From: Nitrincola lacisaponensis
GTDB taxonomy: Bacteria; Pseudomonadota; Gammaproteobacteria; Pseudomonadales; Balneatricaceae
DNA: 64,000 nucleotides
Assembly (NCBI RefSeq): GCF_000691225.1
Contig: NZ_JMSZ01000032.1
Coordinates: 434,001-498,000 of the forward strand
Direction of reading: 5' to 3'
Position numbers and translations under genes: made by a program. Of this stretch, positions 62,582 through 64,000 are shown in pieces. The stretch's first letter is position 1, and each line of letters opens with the position of its first letter. The notes under the pieces were generated by a model. It did no database searches, was not told the DNA's origin, and saw only the letters and a list, made by a program, of their open reading frames with translations.

Positions 62582-64000
62582 TTGCAGGATTATGTCATAC
62601 GTCTTGATCAGGCAGGCATGGGCGATGTATATAAGGTGGGCGGCAAGAACGCATCGCTAGGCGAAATGATCCATCAATTGAAGGATATGGGCGTCAGGGT
62701 GCCGGGTGGTTTTGCAACCACGGCTCAAGCCTATCGGGACTATCTGCAGCATAACGGTCTGGTTGATAAGATCAATGCACTTCTGGATCAGCTGGACAGT
62801 AATGATACCCGCGCATTGGCAGATACGGGGCGGACACTGCGCGAATGGATTATGGCAGGTGAGTTTCAGCCAGCACTTGATGCTGCCATTACCGAAGCCT
62901 ACCAGACCATGTCTGAAGGTCAGGACATTTCTGTTGCAGTACGCTCTTCGGCTACAGCGGAAGATTTGCCTGATGCCTCGTTTGCGGGTCAGCAGGAAAC
63001 CTATCTGAACATTCGTGGCCTGGACAATATCAAGCAGGCGATCAAACAGGTATTCGCTTCACTCTACAATGATCGTGCCATTTCCTATCGTGTCCATCGT
63101 GGGTTTGTCCATAGCGAGGTTGCGCTTTCGGCGGGTATACAGCGTATGGTGCGTAGCGAGACCGGTGCATCTGGTGTGATGTTCTCGCTGGATACCGAGT
63201 CAGGTTTCAAGCAGGTGGTCTTTATTACGGCCGCCTATGGTCTGGGTGAAACGGTTGTGCAAGGTGCCGTGAATCCAGATGAGTTTTATGTCTACAAGCC
63301 CACGTTAAATCTGGGTGCGCCTGCGATACTGCGTCGTAATCTGGGCTCCAAGGCTATCAAGATGGTGTATGGCGGCGATGGTACCACAGCCGGTGCCGTT
63401 GAAACCGTGGATGTGCCACGGGAGGCTCGTGACCGTTTTTGCATCAATGATGCAGATGTTGAGGCGCTGGCCCGAATCGCCGTGATTATTGAGCAGCACT
63501 ATGGTCGGCCCATGGATATTGAGTGGGCCAAAGATGGTGATGATGGCGAGTTGTATATTGTTCAGGCTCGCCCTGAGACGGTCAGAAGTCAGAACTCTTC
63601 TGCAGTTATGGAACGTTACCTGTTGAAAGAAAAGGGTAAGGTACTGGTTGAGGGGCGTTCAATTGGCCATCGTATCGGCTCGGGTTCTGTTCGTGTCGTG
63701 GAGTCGATTGATCAGATGCATGACGTGCAGCCAGGTGATGTGCTGGTGACGGATATGACGGACCCTGACTGGGAGCCTGTGATGAAACGGGCGGCTGCGA
63801 TTATCACCAACCGGGGCGGGCGCACCTGTCATGCAGCGATTATTGCACGAGAGCTGGGTATTCCGGCTATCGTCGGTTGTGGCGATGCAACTGAACGTCT
63901 GGTTAATGGTCAGTTGGTCACTGTTTCCTGTGCCGAGGGCGATACCGGACGTGCCTATGAGGGGCGGCTGGCATTTGAGCATCAGACCAGCAGTGTCGAG
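62582..64000 (+). CDS. ppsA: phosphoenolpyruvate synthase (partial, 5' part)
   Basis: PpsA makes PEP from pyruvate and ATP (with AMP and phosphate) in gluconeogenesis. The first 473 codons are present of about 790; the frame is open to the window edge. The N-terminal ATP-binding domain has [32 protein letters not shown] and [12 protein letters not shown]. The phospho-histidine domain has [15 protein letters not shown]. The start is TTG at 62582, eight bases after AGGAG at 62569-62573; no ATG fits, since the ATG at 62538 meets a stop after five codons. Confidence 0.95.
   Translation, partial: MQDYVIRLDQAGMGDVYKVGGKNASLGEMIHQLKDMGVRVPGGFATTAQAYRDYLQHNGLVDKINALLDQLDSNDTRALADTGRTLREWIMAGEFQPALDAAITEAYQTMSEGQDISVAVRSSATAEDLPDASFAGQQETYLNIRGLDNIKQAIKQVFASLYNDRAISYRVHRGFVHSEVALSAGIQRMVRSETGASGVMFSLDTESGFKQVVFITAAYGLGETVVQGAVNPDEFYVYKPTLNLGAPAILRRNLGSKAIKMVYGGDGTTAGAVETVDVPREARDRFCINDADVEALARIAVIIEQHYGRPMDIEWAKDGDDGELYIVQARPETVRSQNSSAVMERYLLKEKGKVLVEGRSIGHRIGSGSVRVVESIDQMHDVQPGDVLVTDMTDPDWEPVMKRAAAIITNRGGRTCHAAIIARELGIPAIVGCGDATERLVNGQLVTVSCAEGDTGRAYEGRLAFEHQTSSVE

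Overview
This is a 64 kb stretch of a gammaproteobacterial chromosome of roughly balanced base composition. The gene content points to a marine or saline heterotroph of the Oceanospirillales type: three complete TRAP transporter operons, monomeric NADP isocitrate dehydrogenase, a Pseudomonas-type dcd tail, the aspC/uvrB pairing, type IV pilus genes pilBCD with pilSR, and the divergent ppsR/ppsA pair. The assignment is inferred from protein similarity and gene order; no rRNA is present. Genes are densely packed, many with 4-base ATGA overlaps, and several use TTG or GTG starts that are visible only from their ribosome binding sites.

Layout: (1) 1-6.9 kb: the end of dcd, an unrecognised protein, and a leftward efflux operon tetR-MFP-RND-OMF whose promoter carries a perfect palindromic operator. 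(2) 7-16.4 kb: a diguanylate cyclase, aspC, uvrB (with a LexA box much like that of E. coli uvrB), dgkA, an operon of exported rhodanese plus GGDEF-EAL protein, and a large protein with a DUF4236-like N-terminus. (3) 16.5-23.8 kb: two convergent TRAP operons and an MFS transporter. (4) 23.9-31.5 kb: small housekeeping genes (DUF218, cupin, YbaK, YaiI, DUF1989), tRNA-Val(GAC), a chemoreceptor and a fusion of a THI5/NMT1-like binding protein to GAF-GGDEF. (5) 31.5-36.7 kb: a third TRAP operon ending in an EamA exporter, and a PQQ-dependent sugar dehydrogenase. (6) 36.7-37.1 kb: tRNA-Pro(CGG) followed by a decayed tyrosine-integrase start and five GGGGCA-type repeats, the scar of an integrated element. 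(7) 37.1-46.7 kb: MFS and EamA transporters, DUF3617, Tas aldo/keto reductase, a MscK-like channel and Icd. (8) 46.9-54.6 kb: a cyclic-nucleotide group (GAF/HD-GYP, class II cyclic nucleotide phosphodiesterase, DUF3095 cyclase-like protein), then a Fur-boxed fbpABC iron transporter. (9) 54.6-64 kb: pilD-pilC-pilB facing away from pilS-pilR, with no pilA in view; then ppsR and the start of ppsA.

Signalling dominates the accessory content: three proteins with intact GGDEF motifs (one also carrying EAL), one HD-GYP protein and a possible cAMP/cGMP pair lie within 52 kb. No CRISPR array, insertion sequence or intact prophage was seen. The only stretch over 300 bases without an intact gene is 36784-37147, which holds the integrase relic.
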